Below are positions 61,165-64,000 of a stretch of DNA of 64,000 bases, piece by piece (within the stretch, counting starts at the first letter, position 1; the number at the start of each line of letters is the position of its first letter). The DNA is from Pseudomonas coleopterorum (GTDB lineage: Bacteria > Pseudomonadota > Gammaproteobacteria > Pseudomonadales > Pseudomonadaceae), in assembly GCF_900105555.1 (NCBI RefSeq), contig NZ_FNTZ01000001.1:4793116-4857115 (forward strand). The letters are read 5' to 3'. The position numbers and the translations under genes were made by a program. Below the pieces are notes generated by a model. The model had not been told where the DNA came from and did not search any database. It saw only the letters and a list, made by a program, of their open reading frames with translations.

Positions 61165-62106
61165 ATGACTGCATACCACGACACCTTCGGCCAGCCGCTG
61201 CTGACCTTTCCCGACGCCGACAAGAGCCCGCTGAGCATTCGTGCCAAGGCACTGGTGTTCGTCGACCCGCGCTCGCGGCGCTTGCGCGAGGAGCTCGAAC
61301 GGTTGGCGCCCAAGGCGTTGCCGGTGCTGATCCATGGCGAGAGCGGGACTGGCAAGGAGCTGCTCGCCCGGCACATCCATCGGGCCAGTGATCGCGGTGG
61401 GCTGTTCGTTTCGGTCAACTGCGGTGCGATCAGCCCGACCTATGCCGATGCCGAACTGTTCGGCTACAGCGCAGGCGCCCACAGCGGTACGGCCAGCAGC
61501 CGGGCCGGCTGGTTCGGCTCGGCCAACGGCGGCACGCTGTACCTGGACGAGATCGCCGACCTGCCACTGGCCATCCAGACCAAGCTGCTCGCGGCACTGG
61601 AAACCCACGAAGTCACACGCGTTGGCGCGGCCCAGCCCAATCCGGTGGACGTACGCCTGGTGGCCGCGTCGAGCATCGATCTGGCCCAAGCCGTGGCGGC
61701 TGGCAAATTCAACGAGCGCCTGTATGCCTATCTGGGCGAAGGCCGCCTGACGCTGCCACCGTTGCGCGAGCGCATCGGCGATATTCTGGCCCTGGCCGAG
61801 TACTTCCTGGGCATCTACAGCCATCGCCTGAACCTGGCGGTGCCGCTGATCAGCACCCAGGCGCAGCAGGTGCTGGAGCGACACGACTGGCCCGGCAACA
61901 CCCGCGAGCTGGAAAACGTCATCCATTTTGCCCTGCTGGTGAGCAGCGGTGACGAGATCCTTCCCGAGCATCTCAGTTTGCCCTCGGCAGCAGACACCTT
62001 GGGGCATATCGAACGGCAACTGACCCAGGCGCTCGAGCACGTCGACCCGACTGCCTTGGCTGCAGTGTTGACCCGCCACTTAGAGCGTTTGCACAAAAAG
62101 GCATAA
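61165..62106 (+). CDS. Sigma54-activator-like AAA+ protein lacking GAFTGA and HTH
   Basis: AAA+ protein of 313 residues from the bacterial enhancer-binding family. Walker A HGESGTGKE (~57), Walker B GTLYLDEIADL (~125), PLRERIGDI and the WPGNTRELEN sensor-II region are all present. But the sigma54-contact loop reads GAHSGT instead of GAFTGA, and the C-terminus (ALEHVDPTALAAVLTRHLE) has no Fis-type helix-turn-helix. No receiver or other sensor precedes the AAA+ domain. It resembles the SfnR/MsuR side of the family known from organosulfur regulation, but may work without sigma54 or DNA binding. ATG 61165, GGGAG 8 nt upstream. Confidence 0.82.
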   Translation: MTAYHDTFGQPLLTFPDADKSPLSIRAKALVFVDPRSRRLREELERLAPKALPVLIHGESGTGKELLARHIHRASDRGGLFVSVNCGAISPTYADAELFGYSAGAHSGTASSRAGWFGSANGGTLYLDEIADLPLAIQTKLLAALETHEVTRVGAAQPNPVDVRLVAASSIDLAQAVAAGKFNERLYAYLGEGRLTLPPLRERIGDILALAEYFLGIYSHRLNLAVPLISTQAQQVLERHDWPGNTRELENVIHFALLVSSGDEILPEHLSLPSAADTLGHIERQLTQALEHVDPTALAAVLTRHLERLHKKA

Positions 62107-62206
62107 GCAGCGAACTAAAAGGTATTTGTAGGAATATTAATTCCGGGTATTGTCCGCGCAAGGCTGGCCATTTGCTGCCGCCGGCACCCAATTTCAAGGA
62201 CTTAGC

Positions 62207-62989
62207 ATGAAGAAGGCTTTGCTGTTCACCGCTCTGGCGGCCTCCCTGTCTTTCGGCCTGGCCAACGCGGCAGACAAACTCGTGGTCGCGGCCACACCGG
62301 TTCCCCACGCCGAGATCCTCGAGCTGATCAAGCCGACCCTGGCCAAGGAAGGCGTTGACCTGGACATCAAGGTCTTCACCGACTACGTGCAACCCAACGT
62401 GCAGGTCAACGAGAAACGTCTGGACGCCAACTACTTCCAGACCCTGCCATACCTGGAAAGCTTCAACAAGGGCAAGGGCACCAACCTGGTCACCGTGATC
62501 GGCGTGCACGTCGAGCCCTTCGGCGGTTACTCCAAGAAGGTCAAATCGCTGAGTGAACTCAAGGACGGCGCGACCGTGGCCATCCCCAACGAGGGCAGCA
62601 ACAGCGGCCGTGCGTTGATCCTGCTGCAGAAAGCCGGCCTGATCACCCTGAAGGATCCGAGCAACGCTCTGGCCACTCCGAAGGACATCGCCAGCAACCC
62701 CAAGAACCTCAAGTTCAAGGAACTGGAATCGGCCATGCTGCCGCGCGTGCTGGATCAGGTCGACCTGGACATGATCAACACCAACTACGCACTGGAAGCG
62801 GGCCTGAACCCGGCCAAGGACGCCTTGGTCATCGAAGGTTCGGATTCGCCTTACGTGAACTTCCTGGTGGCCCGTCCGGACAACAAGGACAGCCCGGCCA
62901 TGCAGAAGCTGGCCAAGGCGCTGACCAGCCCGGAAGTGAAGGCATTCATCGAGAAGAAGTACAGCGGCGCAGTATTGCCAGCGTTCTGA
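62207..62989 (+). CDS. metQ: MetQ/NlpA-family periplasmic substrate-binding protein
   Basis: Binds D/L-methionine or a related compound for a MetNI-type ABC importer. It has 260 residues with a Sec signal ending ANA (~22), followed directly by ADKLVVAATPVPHAEILE; unlike E. coli MetQ there is no lipobox Cys, so it is soluble. DANYFQTLPYL and VAIPNEGSNSGRALILLQ are family motifs. ATG 62207, AAGGA 6 nt upstream. metN and metI are not adjacent here. Upstream lies the palindrome GGAATATTAATTCC. Ends in a terminator. Confidence 0.9.
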   Translation: MKKALLFTALAASLSFGLANAADKLVVAATPVPHAEILELIKPTLAKEGVDLDIKVFTDYVQPNVQVNEKRLDANYFQTLPYLESFNKGKGTNLVTVIGVHVEPFGGYSKKVKSLSELKDGATVAIPNEGSNSGRALILLQKAGLITLKDPSNALATPKDIASNPKNLKFKELESAMLPRVLDQVDLDMINTNYALEAGLNPAKDALVIEGSDSPYVNFLVARPDNKDSPAMQKLAKALTSPEVKAFIEKKYSGAVLPAF

Positions 62990-63017
62990 TTCCGAGCGTC
63001 ACGACGGTTCACCTGAG

Positions 63018-63047
63018 CGCCGACAGCTTGTACAGTGTCGGCGTTTT
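63018..63047 (+). terminator. Rho-independent terminator of metQ
   Basis: CGCCGACA and TGTCGGCG form an 8-bp stem around a 10-nt loop, followed by TTTT, 29 bp after the metQ stop. Confidence 0.82.
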
Positions 63048-63144
63048 GCTGTGTCCGGACGGGGCCCTCCCCGGCAAATGAACCTCGAACCCCGCTCACA
63101 GTCGCATACACACCTAGCATCACAGCGCACGCAAAGGAGCCTGC

Positions 63145-64000
63145 ATGGCTGGTCCTCGTTGGAAGGTTGTAGGGGTTGGTCTCTTGTTCATCGCGCTGAC
63201 CGGCTGTGGTGAAGACAAGCCTATCGAGCCGACGCACCCACGCGTGCGCGTGGAGAATGTGCAGAGCGGCGAATTCGCCGCTGCCGTCAATCTCACCGGC
63301 GATGTGCAAGCTCGTATCCAGACCCAGTTGTCATTCCGCGTCGGCGGCAAGATCATCCAGCGCATGGTGGATGTGGGCGACCACGTCAGCGCGCGGCAAG
63401 TCCTGGCCCGCCTGGACCCCAAGGACCTGCAGACCAACGTCGACTCGGCCAAGGCTGCGGTGGCCGCCGAACAGGCCCGTGTGAAGCAGACCTCGGCGGC
63501 CTTCGTGCGTCAGCAGAAGCTGCTGCCCAAAGGCTATACCAGCCAGAGTGAATACGACTCCGCCCAGGCGGCGCTGCGCGGTGCGCAGAGCTCACTGGCA
63601 GCCGCCAGTGCCCAGTTGGCCAACGCTCGCGAGCAGTTGAGCTACACCGACCTGGTGGCCGATGCCCCGGGCGTGATCACCGCGCGCCAGGCCGAGGTGG
63701 GCCAGGTGGTGCAGGCCACCGCGCCGATCTTCGGCCTGGCCCGCGATGGCGACCGCGATGCGGTCTTCGATGTGTATGAATCGCTGTTCGCCCAGCCGGG
63801 TGGAATACAGCCGATCACCGTCAGCCTGCTCGACGACCCGGCGATCAAGACCACCGGCACCGTGCGCGAAGTCACTCCGGCGGTGTCCGCGCAGACCGGC
63901 ACGGTGCGCGTCAAGATCGCCCTGCAGGGCGTGCCCAAGGGCATGGACCTGGGCTCGGTGGTCAACGCCTCGCTCGATGGTCCGGGCAAGACCAGCGTCG
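63145..64000 (+). CDS. RND-type efflux periplasmic adaptor lipoprotein (partial at the right edge)
   Basis: Membrane-fusion protein of an RND pump; the first 285 codons are in the window and the frame is open at base 64000. Signal with lipobox LTGC (Cys ~21), then VRVENVQSGEF, LSFRVGGKIIQRMVDVGDHV (first lipoyl half), a coiled-coil hairpin (~100-165) with YTSQSEYDSAQAAL, and the second lipoyl half (LVADAPGVITARQAEVGQVV). ATG 63145 is preceded by AAGGAG. The RND pump gene presumably follows outside the window. Confidence 0.9.
   Translation, partial: MAGPRWKVVGVGLLFIALTGCGEDKPIEPTHPRVRVENVQSGEFAAAVNLTGDVQARIQTQLSFRVGGKIIQRMVDVGDHVSARQVLARLDPKDLQTNVDSAKAAVAAEQARVKQTSAAFVRQQKLLPKGYTSQSEYDSAQAALRGAQSSLAAASAQLANAREQLSYTDLVADAPGVITARQAEVGQVVQATAPIFGLARDGDRDAVFDVYESLFAQPGGIQPITVSLLDDPAIKTTGTVREVTPAVSAQTGTVRVKIALQGVPKGMDLGSVVNASLDGPGKTSV

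Overview
The window is chromosomal DNA from a Pseudomonas, most likely of the P. putida / P. fluorescens side of the genus. It is GC-rich with Pseudomonas codon use. It carries a LapA-type adhesin with its LapB/LapC exporter, gabD-gabT, REP-type palindromes (GTAGGAGCGG and GCGGGGCTCTGCCCGCG types), and the order desA / GGDEF-EAL gene / oscA / sbp / cysT / cysW / cysA known from pseudomonads. I assign no species.

Layout. Positions 1-12840 (minus strand) hold the first ~4280 codons of a giant lapA-type adhesin, which runs off the left edge. It has an N-terminal retention module with a TAAG protease site at residues 107-110, then blocks of 309-bp repeats alternating with ~1.7-kb modules. Divergent from it lie lapB and lapC (13717-17236). 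A five-gene, fully overlapping efflux operon follows (marR, FUSC, DUF1656, HlyD, OMF; 17448-22516), then a minus-strand block of housekeeping-type genes (quinone reductase-like, bestrophin-like, LysE-like).

From 25677 to 37742 there is a two-partner secretion / contact-dependent-inhibition-like locus: TpsB (CdiB-like), a 3295-residue TpsA (CdiA-like) whose last ~135 residues are AT-rich and look swapped in, and an overlapping small gene that is the candidate immunity protein. A short accessory patch follows (RNA 2'-phosphotransferase KptA, an XRE regulator, a broken CHC2/Toprim primase), then a chemoreceptor, tRNA-Arg(CCG), gabD and gabT.

A second foreign patch (about 47.0-51.6 kb) lies between an HDOD-protein gene and a GGDEF gene. 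It holds a 1299-residue RTX protein whose N-terminus looks lysozyme-like and, divergently, a small exported Cys-containing protein. It is bounded by a duplicated ~105-bp copy of the HDOD gene's 3' end. The right part is c-di-GMP signalling and lipid desaturation (GGDEF, desA, GGDEF-EAL), then sulfur assimilation (oscA, sbp, cysTWA), a small hydrolase, an atypical sigma54-activator-like ATPase, a MetQ-like binding protein, and the start of an efflux adaptor lipoprotein.

Themes. Three large surface or secreted proteins with different export routes (LapA by LapBC type I secretion, TpsA by TpsB, the RTX protein by an unlinked type I system) lie within 52 kb. The latter two each have a small neighbour that could be an immunity protein. 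c-di-GMP enzymes are in the window, but the LapD/LapG switch that normally controls LapA retention is not. FleQ-box-like sequences occur upstream of lapA, and one 10-bp palindrome is shared by the lap and tps upstream regions.
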